From Dichotomocladium elegans (Eukaryota; Mucoromycota; Mucoromycetes; Mucorales; Lichtheimiaceae): a stretch of DNA of 64,000 bases. Below the pieces are notes generated by a model. It was not told the DNA's origin. It saw nothing but the letters and a program-made list of their open reading frames with translations, and made no database searches. Made by a program: the position numbers and the translations under genes. Each line of letters opens with the position of its first letter. Position 1 is the stretch's first letter. Below are positions 12,901 through 24,834 of the stretch, piece by piece. The DNA is taken from contig JAIXMN010000015.1 in assembly GCA_025716815.1 (NCBI GenBank), positions 682,001 through 746,000 on the forward strand. Direction: 5' to 3'.

Positions 12901-14187
12901 ATCAACTGGGACGAGGATGATGGTATTACCATTAAAACGTCCCCATCACAAACACACCGTGCCATATATACTAAAGGTAGCAGATATACATAACAGAAAA
13001 TGCGGCCCGCGCTGTTACTGATATATTTATTTTGTGTTATAACAGGGGCCCACAAAACACCCGTTCCCGACCAGCCAAGGGGCCGAGAGCCGGCGACAAA
13101 CGGCAGGAGCGGGGCCAGTCGATCTGAACCTCCTCCAGGCAAGCTGGCGGGCCGATGGAGCGAGTTTAAAGACATTGACTTGCCAACGACAACCGCAACT
13201 ATCAAGGAAGCCTGCCCCAAACGCAGTAACGATTTTCTGGTTGACACAAGCGACGCTGTGCAAAAGGCTAATGATTTTGGAAAGGCTGATAATCTCCAGA
13301 CCTCCTTACTTGACTCCGCGTACTGGCGAGATATATCAAGTCTATCCGCACCTATGCAGGAACCGCTTCAACCTGAACACTCGTCAAAGCCGCAAAGCCG
13401 GAAACAGTTGGCATATGCGAACACCTCGATCGAGCGAGACACCACAACTGTCACGCCATCAATGGCACCTATACATGTGTCAACAACAGCTGCGAGGCCC
13501 TCAAACGATGATCGTGATTCATCCCCAATGGATATGGTATCCTCCAACATGAAAGATGCGATCCTTGAGGAGGCGCTAGAATCACCTCCCCTAGAACCAT
13601 CGGTTCCCTCTCCATCATCTACACCGGTAGCGACGTACCCATTAGTAGCACCAATTGCATCAACAGTATCCACGCAACCAATGGACTTGAACGAAAATGC
13701 CCTGTTACCATCCTTAGCGCCTCCGTTATCTCCATCACGCCCGATCTCTGCGGCAAACTCGTTATCTCCCAACCGGGATGATCGACTTACTACAGCGAAA
13801 ACACCTGATGATGTTAGTGCCAATAGTATATCCAACTCGCAGAAGAACACAGCCAATACTACCGCAACATCCTCGACAAAGAAACACATAAAATTAGGAT
13901 CCTACCGGTTCGAGCTGCCAAATCGTGCCGATTTGCCGCCGATCCAGCTATATGAAGTAAGAGAGAAAGGGAAATATATCGTTCATGTATTCTAGGAACT
14001 TATATCCAACACATCATATTAGGATGTGGCCCCCGAGGATTCGGTTGCGGAGTACTGCAAAACACACGATATCGAGGACTTGATGGACAACTTTATCAAG
14101 GTGTTAAAGCCTCGCTATAATAGTCTCCATACTAACAGGGTTCTCAAGAGAGCCAATTCAGTGAGGAAGAAGAAAATAGAGGAATGA
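9919..14187 (+). CDS. large F-box / leucine-rich repeat protein
   Basis: Five exons are inferred (9919-11463, 11526-11571, 11624-12976, 13046-13956, 14023-14187), joining frames that would otherwise look like three genes into 1339 residues. An F-box lies at residues 22-66 (LRNTVMERICQFLP to SDVLW). It is followed by irregular leucine-rich repeats to about residue 460 (for example LATLGLRNCMHVGD). F-box proteins are substrate adaptors of SCF ubiquitin ligases. The long C-terminal part is mostly low-complexity. It contains an acidic Asn/Asp/Ser-rich repeat tract (nt 12004-12190), a Trp-rich block (nt 12490-12640) and a Ser/Pro-rich stretch. It closes with an ordered-looking tail (KLGSYRFELPNRADLPPIQL). 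Splicing between exons 3 and 4 is supported by a frame-keeping 69-nt intron. The substrate is unknown. Confidence 0.8.
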
Positions 14188-14390
14188 AGTTGTGTAGAAC
14201 AGTTATAACGATGAAATAGCGTATAATCTCTTCCACGCTCCTCCAGGTCCCTCTCTTTACTGTTATTTTTTACCACGCTTTCCTAAAAACTACTTCCTTA
14301 TCCAATCAATAAAGCTGATTTCAATAGCCTGCTTGTTTGTTTTTGCTTCTTTTGATTTTTGATTTTATTTCAAAAGAAAACTAGACATCT

Positions 14391-15225
14391 TTAGGCGCGA
14401 GCAAGACGGGCGTTGCGGGCCAGCTGGCGGGCGTTGAGACGGGTGAGAGACTTGCCAGCAGCGGCGGGGACATTCTCCTCCTTCTCGGTGAGGATGACCT
14501 CGATGTGGGAGGGCGAGGACATGAAGGGGTTGATGCGGCCGTGAGCGCGGTAGGTGCGACGACGGTGCTTGGGGGCTTGGTTGACAATGACGCTGGAGAC
14601 GTAGAGCTCCTCGACATTCAAACCCTTGGCCTCGGCGTTGGACTCGGCGTTCTTGAGCAAGTCAGTGACGAACTTGACCGACTTGACGGGCCAACGACCC
14701 TGGGTGGTCTTGAACTGCTTCACCTGAGCGGTGCGGCCAACACCACCGTTGAAGCGGCGGAAGGGAATGGCCTCCTTGTGGTCGGTGACGTTCTGCAAGT
14801 ACGAATAAGCCTTGCTCAACTTCAAGCCCTGGATGGCAGCAGCAACCTCATGGGTGTTCTTGAACTATTTTTTATGGAAAAAAAAACTTTGACGTTAATA
14901 CCACGAAACAAGTTGATGCTGTTTTTATCCCCTCTCTCCCCATCCCGTCGCATCGATATCGCATGCGCGCATGCGTGGGTGATCGTTTTTTTTTTTTTTT
15001 TTTTGCTGGGGAAAATGGGGTTGGGCACGCATCATGGATATCTTCAATGGGAAAAAGGGTTATCTACTTGCGTGAACACGGAGGTAAGAGCCACGGGACT
15101 TGGCAGCTACAAGACAGAAAGAGAAAAAGCTTCATCAGCATGACAGCGTAAGGATTGAAACAAGTCCATGGCATGGAGCATTTACCCTTGGAGACGTTGG
15201 AGGGAGTGGCAGCGTATCTGACCAT
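14391..15225 (-). CDS. RPL17: 60S ribosomal protein L17 (uL22)
   Basis: Three exons (15225-15186, 15106-15072, 14864-14391) give 182 residues, the normal size. The start [13 protein letters not shown] and the motif [16 protein letters not shown] are diagnostic, as are the C-terminal [17 protein letters not shown] and [11 protein letters not shown]. uL22 lines the ribosomal exit tunnel. Intron 2 (15071-14865, 207 nt) has a GC donor (GCAAGT), forced by the conserved H-F junction. A 5'-UTR intron is plausible at 15318-15231 (GTAGGA to AACAG), six bases before the ATG. Poly-T tracts lie in intron 2 and upstream. Codon use is strongly biased (GTC, AAG, CGC), as expected for a highly expressed gene. 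Confidence 0.97.
14865..15071 (-). other. GC-AG intron of RPL17
   Basis: 207-nt intron with donor GCAAGT and acceptor AATAG. It contains a homopolymer T run of about 18 nt at 14987-15004. It is the second GC-AG intron in the window. Confidence 0.85.
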
Positions 15226-15318
15226 CGTTACTGTTATCCCAAAAAATCAATCCGTTGTTAATGGATCCATCATCATTTGACATGGATGCATCGAAGGGTA
15301 GATCGATGTATGTCCTAC

Positions 15319-16282
15319 CTTGGGTCGGATGAAGAGAAGGTTCAACTGTTCCATGGCCAGTGACCCAAAGAGAATCGCTGAGGAGCTCCTACTCAGCGGG
15401 GTATTGCTCCAGGTCCGATCCGGACCTCTATTTTTTTTTTTTTTTTGGGAAGGAAAAGATAGCTAAAGGGCAAGTTTGTTGCCCCGCTGCGTTTTTTGCC
15501 AAGGCAAACGGGGGGGCATCGATACGACCCCTTCCTGAACCACCATTGAATGAACATCCCATGCTATGCATGAATATATCCATTCTGCCGTTTCTCACCA
15601 GAAGATATTGGAAACCTGACGATGGTTTGGTCCCACGTTCGTCTGTTTATGGAAAGAAACCAGCCCGACCATTCATAATAACAATAAATACGACTTGCTA
15701 CAGTCTGTTTGGGCTTCCCCTCAACAAGTCTCTCGCTCCTCCTCCAAAAGTCAAAACCTTCGCTCACTTGCCGACTTGGAAGACGCGCTTGAGAGCGCCT
15801 GTCCAATGTCATTTTCAAGCTGATCCTTTTCGAGAGACCTCACAATCGGAGGGTACTTTGCTGATCTTGTCCATCAACATGGATATTTCTGATCAGAAAC
15901 AACTATAGCCTGTTGAACTTTGAGCTCTATAGGAAACACGTCTCTGCGTTAAAGAGGGATTTCAGGAATGGACGGGCATGTGTGTTTCTGATTTGGATGA
16001 AGATGTCACAGCCGGTTCCTACATCCAAGTACCTATCCCGCACACCTCACACGAGCTCTGGTTATATGATCTCCAACTGTCCTTGCAAGCACGCACAATA
16101 GTCAGGATGCAAGCGAGCAAACAGGCGTGCTATATTGTATCTGTACAGAAAATGCTTGCTTGTTTCCATGTGCATGAACAATGTGTAAAATTTACAGAAG
16201 GATGCAAAATACTAAGGGATTAGGATGAGATATGAGGCGTAGAATTGCTTGAAAGGAGGAAAGGATGGGATAAAATATGTAT
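15319..16282. other. upstream region of RPL17, no gene recognised
   Basis: Contains T tracts (15433-15446) and composition-driven open frames (15360-15908) with no recognisable protein. It probably holds the RPL17 promoter. Confidence 0.45.
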
Positions 16283-19200
16283 TCAGCTTGTGACGAATCG
16301 ACAGGACTCGGATAAGTGATCGGTAGATCCACAGTAGCGGCAGGCGTCCTGAAGACAACAAAAAACAAACAGCATGAGAAAACAGCTCCTTCCTTTCAGG
16401 AAACACGCCCTATGCATGATCCCCTGCCACTTTTTTTTACCTTGCATTCTGCGCTTGCGTGACCCAATTCACCACAGTTTCCACACCGGACACGAATCGA
16501 TATTTGCCAGGGCTTTTGGGAATATTGCTGACTCGACAGCATCTGCTCTCGGTATCCTGCAAATAAATCCTGGTTGCCAAATCCTGCCATGACACCTGGA
16601 CTGGAAATCGGGTTGCAATTGATAGGAGAGAGACCATTGTGCTGCTGCATAGCGACGATCTTGGCTTCTAAAATATTAATTTGCTGGCGCGCGGCTTCAA
16701 TATCGGCGCGCCGACGCGCTTCATACATTTGGGTTATCTGCTCTTCGCGATCCCGCGCCATGGCCACCGCGTCTGCATACTGCCTGGAGATGATGCTCAT
16801 GTCTTGACGCATCACCCTCAATGCATGGTCTAGTTGACTATTTTCACACTGCAATCTAAAGGCCAGGGCAGCGAGCTGGTTGTGTTCAATACGACTCAGC
16901 TCCTCGAGCGTGGCTACCGTCCTTGCCGTCATGTCAGTCGCCATATCACGAAGACCAGGTGGTTGCTGAAGTCGCTGTTGCTGTTGCTTTTCGCAGTTTA
17001 GTTCCACAGACGGGTTCGGCAGGGATACAGACGAGCGCACCGGGCTGCCGATCGCGGGTGGGGACGAGGACTTTGGCTGATCGTCTGGGAGTGCTTTTAC
17101 AGTGGATCCGTTTGCCTCAATTGTTGTAGTGATGGGTGTCGTAGGTCTGGTTGTGCCATTGCCCGACTCTGGAGTATCAGGGTCGTTTTGAGGCCGCCTA
17201 GCGCTCTTGGACTTTTTAACGGTCGTCCACCCCTTGGCGCCTTTAGCATCTTCCTCAGTGTCAGCCGCCTGACTTTCTGACTCCCGCTCTTTGAACGTAG
17301 GCGAGTCATTGACTGAGGAAGCAACGCTGTCCGACGTCATATTCGTCGCGTCTTCGACGGCCTGGATCATGTTGGACCTGTTATCAGGTGGTGAGGAAGA
17401 GTTAAGAGGCGAGGTAGCTTTGTTGGCTGGTTCAGGGCCAGGTTCGGCGGTAGTAGACGGTTCAGGCTGGTGCTGAGGTGAGGTTGTGGTATCAGAAAGT
17501 GCGCTCCCTGGTTCGTCCTTATGGATGGTTGAGCGTACAGGGCTTGGTGACGAGCATGCGGACGGTGCGCGGCTACTTTCGTTCGCAGACATGGATCCGT
17601 TTTCGTTCGCCACTGCAGTCGCGGCTTTCTTCTTTTTCTTCTTCTTCTTGTTCTTGTTGCTCTTCTTGCCCGATGCTCCCCCACCTTGCTGATCACTCTC
17701 GTTCATGGACTGCAAGAACAAGTGCTGCCGTCTAAGAGCAAGGTTTTCGCCTTGAATCCGCATGCCCTCTTTCAAGAAAAGCTTACCCACGACCCCTGCG
17801 AGTTCCCTACGACCCGTCTGAACACCGTCCTCAAACTCATCAAGCAAGATCTGTCTCTGGCAGAGCAGGTCCTTGTTGGATTCCAAAAACCGCTTGACCT
17901 CTTTTTCGATTGTCACAGCCTCCATAACTTCACCTTCTTGCATCAGAGCCTCGATGCAAATCAAACAAAACTTGCAGAAGAGAGGCTCTGGAAATATCTT
18001 CTGCGTTACCTCAAACTTGAAGTATTGCCGAAGTGAGTTGTATCCATTCTCGACACGTCGCAGTCGTCTACGAAAATCCTTCTGCGTCGTCTTCTCAAGC
18101 CGCCCAGCCACGGACGGTCGAGACTCCTCCTTGTAGACCTGGATAGCGCTCGCAATGTCCTGTCTGAACTCCTTGATCCGAATGGCCATGTCGGTCTGGA
18201 TCCGTTTTACTGCGACATCGACGTCGTCTGCTGGATGAAGCCCGCGCAATGAGGCAGATACTGCCTTGCAGTTCTCCATATGCCTCTCGTCATGCTGTTC
18301 GTGAGATGCCATTCGGTCAGCCATTTTCTGAATTGTCGGCACGACAAGGTCCCAGAGTTTCTGGATCAGCAGCCTCAGGGCTTCAAGCCTCGGAATCGCA
18401 AAGTCATTGCGGAACTGTCTTGCACACTCGGTCAATTTGTCAAAGTACCCCACTAAAGCTAAATCCACCGTTTCTAAGTTGGGTTTTCGTTTTTTGTACG
18501 CCATTGTCTTTTCCTCCCAGTACTTTTGAAAACTCGGCATGTTTTGATCCTCAGCAAATCGATCGACGCTCTCTTTGGATCGACGTCCCATTAACGCGTT
18601 TCGCTCCTCCTCAAGTTCAAGCAATTTGTCTAGGAACTCTGCGAGATGCCTCCATGAATGATCCAATGCCCGCTCTAGATCCCTCAAGGCAACCTCCGTG
18701 ACCTTTGCGAGCTTCTCGTTGTAGATGGTCCGCTCAACTTCAAGTTCGGCTGGCGATCGCGACTCGGGTCGGGTATGGCCGCAAGTGGGTTGCGAGTAGG
18801 ACATGAGCACGTCTCCTGTCAAGTTCTTGAGGAGCGGGAACCCGTCCGCAGGAAGGCAGATGGATTGGCGGTCAATAATGATGTGGTCGAGGAGCAGGGC
18901 AGGTTCCTTGGGATCGTCGGCGAGAGGTATAGCGTCCGGATACGAGTTGAAACGGAGCGGTTCAAACACGGGCGGCAGGGCTGAGAGGCTGCTGGGGAGG
19001 GTCTGCCATAGCGCACATGCAGACACAATGTCCTCGGTCAGGGTCGATTCTGAACTCGATTCCGACTGTGTTTCGAGGAGCTTTTCAAATCGCTCCGAGA
19101 GTTTTGGCGATCGTTCTTTCTGTTTCGAGGGCGTTGTACCGTTGAGAAGATTGATCTGGTATTTGCCGGCACAGAGCTTTTCAGGATCGTCCATCGAGAC

Positions 19201-19365
19201 ATCTTCCTGCGTTTTGGCACTGTATATAAAGTGTTTCTTATAGACGTATTGCGACCACTCGCGGCAGTAATAACACCGTATTTCACTGTCGCAAGCCCGA
19301 AACCGGCTCAGCTCCTTTGAAATGACGCTGTGTTCGATTCGCAGCACGTCTATGGGCGTGTCCAT
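16283..19365 (-). CDS. large coiled-coil protein with two C-terminal CCHC zinc knuckles
   Basis: Two exons (19365-16441, 16348-16283) give 996 residues. The N-terminus has a C-x2-C pair (CYYCREW, residues 32-38). Residues about 215-560 are helical and charged, suited to coiled coils. A poly-lysine tract follows (residues about 580-592), then a long Ser/Thr/Pro-rich linker with a WTTVKKSKS patch, and another helical segment (residues about 850-920). The end carries two retroviral-type zinc knuckles: CGNCGELGHASAEC in exon 1, and CRYCGSTDHLSESC made only by splicing in the 66-nt second exon. CCHC knuckles usually bind single-stranded RNA or DNA. The exact role is not recognised. It is not retroviral, as no gag/pol context exists. 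Confidence 0.75.
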
Positions 19366-19730
19366 GGCAACTTGTCAATCAGAATAAAAAGATCGTAAAG
19401 AAAGTGAAAAAAAAAGTTTAGCGGGCTTGAAATCGGGGAGACCACCAATAAGGGACAATTCGACGCGACATTTAAACCGAGCTAGAGCTCTCCTCTCTCT
19501 CTCTCGTTCTCTCTCAAAGTTATGAGGTTTCCCACAAAGAGCCAATTCCCCCAATTTTATCACCGGCCATGCCGTAAGCAGCTTCAAGCACAGGTGATGT
19601 TCAGCCCAGCATATCAAGTGACCGATGAGAACCCCCTTGATCATCTGTCCATGTTAAATATATTCTCTGAGGTACCTTCTTCTTTTTCATTGGTATAAGT
19701 TCAGCGGTGTGTATGTACAAAAAGCGGGTC
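19366..19730. other. intergenic with CT microsatellite
   Basis: Upstream region of the zinc-knuckle gene, containing a CT-rich microsatellite at about 19490-19515. No gene is seen. Confidence 0.5.
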
Positions 19731-20609
19731 TCAGAGCAAGTCTTCAAATATTTCATCCAGTTCTCCGGTTGGTATTGAGTTGATGATCTGCATTGTCTGA
19801 TTGAGAAAAGTTAGTATCATACGAAGATAAGGCGAATGGAAAGCAAATCAGCCCTTGATACCTGCTGGGGTTGCATAAAATCCATCTCCAGGTTCCGTGA
19901 CCCTTCTTCCAACTTGCGTGTCTTGTCAGCAACTTGTCTCATTAATTCTTCATTCTCTTCACGGATCTACCGTTCCAATCCACGCGTTAGAGCTTAGCTA
20001 CATGATTATCGATCCGCACCCTGATCTACCTTGGCTTCTTCTGTCTGCAGACGCTCGAGCTCCTTCATCTTCAATTGGACTCGTAGCGCACGCACGACTT
20101 GATCTGGTTGGGGAACGTGTCTATGTAGAAGATATATAGTCCATGCGCGATCCAGCTGTTAGAAAATTATTGGCAATGATTACCGGATGGGTTCCTCACC
20201 TAGGACCTTGTGCGTCGCCCACACGCAGTGACATTTCCTCCAACTTGTTGAGTTTTCCAACTAGGTCCCGTTTTGTCTTCACCCGGTCAAACTCGTTCTG
20301 TACAATTATGAGTCTAGCTGTCAACTTGGCGCCAATCCTCTACATACTCCAAAATGCTCTCGAACAAAGTCGGTGATCTGATCATGAGCATTGTGCATCG
20401 CTTCCTTGTCATGTTTATAATGCGATGGGAAAGATTCTGATAGCGTTTTCTCGCTGTTTCCGTGAACAAAATGAACGGGTAAGGTTAAAACATGGACGAG
20501 AATTCATCGCAACTATTTTTTTGTTTTACCTGAGGGAGTGGATAAAACTGTCTATAAACTTGCCATTGAGGGCGTGAAGCTTTTCAGCTCGACGACCTAA
20601 CTCACTCAT
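19731..20609 (-). CDS. NNF1: kinetochore protein Nnf1/PMF1-like
   Basis: Six small exons are inferred (20609-20530, 20453-20348, 20297-20223, 20155-20030, 19966-19862, 19796-19731), giving 185 residues. Nnf1 is a subunit of the Mis12/MIND complex, which links centromeric chromatin to the Ndc80 complex. Supporting parts are the N-terminal helix GRRAEKLHALNGKFIDSFI, then ESFPSHYKHD, the Q-ITDFVREHF helix, EFDRVKTKRDLVGKLNKLE, and a C-terminal coiled coil with REENEELMRQV. The pattern and length fit Nnf1, but the family is weakly conserved, so the call rests on overall pattern. The donor of exon 3 is uncertain; GTGGGC was chosen to keep the frame. It is divergent to the coiled-coil gene that starts 150 bp away. 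Confidence 0.6.
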
Positions 20610-20758
20610 ATATGAGATAGACCGAAAGAGTGATAGGGAAGGTGAGAGGAATGGATAAGAAAGAGTGAGAGATAGAGAGAGAAAGAGAGCGCATTGTGAC
20701 GCGTATCTTCCCCGCTATTATTCTCCCTCTTTCATCTCTCTTTTTTTTTATAAACCCA
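20610..20758. promoter_or_regulatory. candidate bidirectional promoter
   Basis: The 149-bp region between two divergent start codons. It holds a GA-rich repeat (about 20640-20693) and a CT/T-rich tract (20724-20749). No specific factor site was identified. Confidence 0.45.
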
Positions 20759-23054
20759 ATGAACCGTCAGCACAGTTACGATCATAAACGAAAAATTGAT
20801 GATAGTGAAGATATATGGGAACGCGAAGCTTCTTCATCGACTCGGTAATTCAATAAGCCTTCGGCTATCTGCACTGACCGATCCGAGAAAGGACATGAGG
20901 AGCTAACTGATAATGGAAGACTTGAACCACCGAATGAATTTGCGAAAATGATCTCTGTGTTGAATGACCAGAACGATGAGCTCAAGTATAAAGCTATCTC
21001 TCTTTCATCGTTCATTGATAAATGGATTCAAATGTTGAGGGTTTCTCTTTCATTTCAGGAATTCATGTCGTGTCTTGGAAGAAAATCTGGCAACTTTAGA
21101 AACGTCTTTAACTGAAATTGAAAAGGAGCTCAGTGAGGAAAATCACCGTGTGGAAGAACAGAATCTGTTATATGACCGAGCGCTCTATAAAACAATTGAG
21201 CTGGTACAATCCGTCTTCTGTCGTCGCGATCAGGATGGTAAAGGTTATAAAAGAAAGTGGAAGACCATCGATATTTTTCGAGTGGTGACAGTGTCCCCGC
21301 CCCCCCTTTAGATACAACACCGTCTCGTCGAATTCAGGACAAAGCGCTTGCTGCGTACCTTGAAGCAGACAAGAAGTTTTATGAGCATATCGACCGCTCA
21401 CTCGAAGATGTTCGGAGTCAATTACCCTTTCTGACTGAACCGGATCAGGAAGAGAATCAAAGAAGAGTAAATGAAATCGAGAATGAAGTGACCAGGTGAA
21501 AGACAAATGAAAAACGTCCTTCCCATCGCGTATGCTTCTTATGCGAAAATGATCATAACACATACGCACATGTATACCCGTTTGTATATTAGCTATCATG
21601 AATCTGTCTTCACTCGAGTGAGGACTAAGGCGAAATGCAAGGCACTCGAAGCAAAAACAGTCGGACTCGAGAAGGAACTAAGAAAGCTCAATGGACTTCC
21701 TCAAATACTGCAGATAGTACGGTAAGGTTATACCGAATATGGTGGCATCTTCCGCTTGTTACACAAGTCATGCTAATGGCGTTCAGTTAATATGTCAAGA
21801 ACAACCACGGAGGCGCATCGTCAAGAAGCACGACTCAATCAACTAGCGCAGAGACAGCTAATGCAGGAGCGTATAGTGCCTTCAATATCCAAGGTCCTCG
21901 ATAGTACTGTTCGCCAGCCGCTCATGGATGCTCTCCAGTGCACGGACGTAGAGCAGCTACAGACGTACTCCAAGCGACTGGATGAGGTAGGATACTGCCA
22001 TTTAGAACAGGCATTAGACCATCATCTCATACGAATATATTCCGCTTGGATGGGTCCTACCAGATTCACATGCTTCTTATCAAGCAAAGGGCCGCTGAAC
22101 AGCTAATCAAGTATGCTTGTGAAGCCGATGCTGAGCAGAGGAAACAGAACTGCAATGCTTTAACTGCATTTATCGAGGAGTTGGATGAGAGTATCACTAA
22201 CAAGCGCAAAATTATGGTATTTTTTCTCCCTTTCTACGATAGCTCAATTTTTCACCCAAAAGCTGACACTGAAATGGATTTACAGGAAGAATTCATGAGA
22301 AGTACCGAAGGCTTACACTTGGACCCAAAGCAAGACGAGGCGTTGATTAATCAGATTGACAAATTGCTCTCAAGAGGTGATATATGCTGCGCGTTCTATC
22401 AATGGAAACGGCAACTGATCAAATCAAAACAAAAATCACCAGAGTACCTCAAGAAGGACACACAAGCAAGGCGGCGGAGATCATTCAACGAGGAATCTAT
22501 TCTCACCAAAGTCAATTCCCTTCTGCAGCATGAAAAGCGGTGGAAAGAGAAATGGAATAGCGACTTTGGTGCCAGCATAGACGCTATAAAAGTCATGCAA
22601 GTGATAAAATTAACACATGCCAAGATGAATTGCTATTAACACGGCCTACAGTGAGGAGGCTAAGCACGATTTATTGAGCGCGCTTTACGAACACTCGGTT
22701 TCCCAGGATAACCTTATCATGTTACCATCGGTATATAATAGGGCTTTGAGTGGAAAAAACGTCTTGCACGCGGTGGCTTAACGCATCTTTTGTGAATAGT
22801 CTTATACCGATGCTCAGGACGACCTGGAAATGCGTACGAATGAACTTCAAGATACACTAGCTGACTTGGTAAATGTAAGTCCTTAGGAGGGATGGTTATT
22901 AGGGCGGTTTGGAATCAAGATTCATCCATCCATATTTGATTAGGAGAGTACTATTGATGCAAAACTTGAGGAAACAAAACGCTTGCTGGCATTATTCCTG
23001 ACAGATCCGCACGCGTTTGGTGAGGAAATCAGAAAACGAAATGAAGAGAAATAG
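20759..23054 (+). CDS. multi-exon coiled-coil protein, possibly augmin HAUS3-like
   Basis: Exons inferred with frame continuity are 20759-20844, 20920-20985, 21059-21237, 21312-21495, 21623-21721, 21800-21986 and 22064-22216. An exon from about 22287 follows, then less certain exons up to a last one beginning about 22945 and ending at the stop at 23052-23054. The product is mostly heptad-rich helix: EFAKMISVLNDQNDELK, LEENLATLETSLTEIEKEL, CKALEAKTVGLEKELRKL, LNQLAQRQLMQERIVPSI and AEQLIKYACEADAEQRK. The arrangement recalls HAUS3-type augmin subunits, which amplify spindle microtubules, but other coiled-coil families would look similar. Divergence from an Nnf1-like gene fits a mitotic role. 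The boundaries of the 3' third are unsettled. Confidence 0.45.
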
Positions 23055-23114
23055 GCTTTGTCTACCTCCGTCATCATGTTAATGTAAACGATGCGTGCAG
23101 CAGTATATGGGCGT

Positions 23115-24576
23115 TTATTTCTTGGTCTTGATCTTATCTTGACGGTGTTGTTTGTCTACATGCATTCTAGACTTTCCACCGCTTTTGATATATCTATTGG
23201 TGATTTCGAGGTCCTTCTGGAGGAGCCTGTTGTTGTTTGACGGTAGTGACGAACGCCGTGCCTTTTCGGGTAATGGTTGGGATGGTTTTTCTGGCTCTTT
23301 GGTCCCGACCCGGGACTCCTCATTCTCCTCGACTAGAAGAAGAGACCGATTTAGCTTCGTGATTTGTTGATGTTATTCCAGGTTGTACCTGTCAAATAGG
23401 ACGACAATACGCGTTCCTTGTATTTGGAACGCAAGGATGCTTCTCCTTGCTGTATCATGCTCTCTGTGAGTTGTTTCATGCGGCTGAACAGAGTGTCGTT
23501 TTCCCAATTTGTATCGGATTCGTCATCGTCCTGTGTGATACATATGGTGTGAGTTCTGTGTTCAGCGTCCAAACGGATGTATTTGTTACATTTTGATTGT
23601 CGAGAGGCAAGTGAAGCGGCTTGATATCCAGTGGACCCTTTCTGTAGACATATTTAATCAACTGAGTCTGAGGAGGAACGCTTACCGCTCTTGCTTACAC
23701 TCCCAACTGTTTCCTAAGCTGGGCGACTTGCGTGGCCTGTCGACGGACAGTGATCTCGAGCATCTCATTGACGGCCAAAAGCGATTGGTTGGATATCTCC
23801 AGATCGGCAATCTACGGACGACGAGTTCAGCAACCCTGTGTCAACACCAAAGCTTTAGTTTGATATGATACCTTCCGATTTACTCGCGCTTCCTTGACCT
23901 CTTGCCCATCATCGTCGTCCTCTTCAAGAGTTTCTGCGGTATCTTCATCGCTCTCTGATTCATCGTCAGTTCCAAAATCGCTGTGTTCGCTCGCTGTGGA
24001 TAAGGATGAAGGTGAAACTGATGGGGGTATATTTATGTTTATATGGGAGATGGATTTTGGGAAAACAGGCGAAGGGCGCTGTTGGTGCAAACTGTGAAGC
24101 CTATCTTTAGCGACCGATACAGGAGTGGAAACGGATGAAAGAACGGGCCCGGTGAGTGGGTCCGGAGATGATTTGGACATGGTGGATGCCGGTTTTATAG
24201 GCCTATATAGCTCGAAGGTCGTCGGCCGACTAGGGGATACTATTGTATTGATCCGACCCCCCTTTGGGAATATTTGCTGCGATTTGCTAGGCCGTGGCGG
24301 TGAAGGGGGGTGTGAGTTGATCTGCGGCCTGCTACCCATTACGGAACGCCTTCGTTGCGGCTGCGGCTGCTGATGAAGTGGAGGGTCATTGCCGATTGCG
24401 ATCCTCGCAGAGACGGCAACTTTTATCTTTTTTGACTCTGTTTTGATAGGTGTGGGCCCACCAAATCCTTTATTGACGGTATTGACCGTGGTGGTAGGCA
24501 AGGTTTTTCTCGCGGAGTAAGACTGCGAAGGGCGAAGGATATGAACGGCTTTTGGATGGTGCGGCTCTTTGCTCAT
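23115..24576 (-). CDS. conserved fungal coiled-coil protein (ADLEISNxSLLA motif)
   Basis: Five exons (24576-23872, 23811-23701, 23667-23590, 23530-23389, 23332-23115) give 417 residues. The N-terminal half is basic and Ser/Pro-rich, ending in an acidic run before the first splice. Exon 2 encodes IADLEISNQSLLAVNEMLE, a motif I associate with uncharacterised fungal proteins, followed by a basic coiled coil (RRQATQVAQLRKQLG). The C-terminus is Lys-rich. Intron 3 was placed using acceptor CACACAG at 23531-23537. The open frame extends upstream to another ATG at 24834, which would add 86 residues with a hydrophobic stretch. The start at 24576 is preferred because the added part looks like UTR. The function is unknown. 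Confidence 0.6.
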
Positions 24577-24834
24577 TTGATGTACAAGAGGATAAAGAAA
24601 AAGGCAAAAGAGGAGTGTCGGAAAGAAGCATTGATGCCACAACGTTGAGGGCTTAATTTCTTCACCCCCTCCCTCCACCTCCTCATGCCACCTAACCTCT
24701 CCCCCACCTCCGTAATGCTCCGGTGTCTTTGTGCCGACAACGGCATGCAGCTCCAACATTCCACCCACGCTCCGCATGAACGAACGTAAGGGCCCTGTGT
24801 CACGGACACCGAGATCGGACCACTTGCCCTCCAT

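Noticed and set aside
13000..13995. Separate secreted protein starting at 13000 (MRPALLLIYLFCVITGAHK)
   Set aside because: The apparent signal peptide is the 3' part of an intron; a frame-keeping splice (12977-13045) joins this frame to the F-box gene.
15360..15908. 182-residue ORF upstream of RPL17
   Set aside because: Contains homopolymer-encoded Phe runs and no recognisable protein; probably promoter DNA.
16283..19365. Retrotransposon Gag because of CCHC knuckles
   Set aside because: No protease, reverse transcriptase or LTRs nearby; the rest of the protein is not Gag-like.
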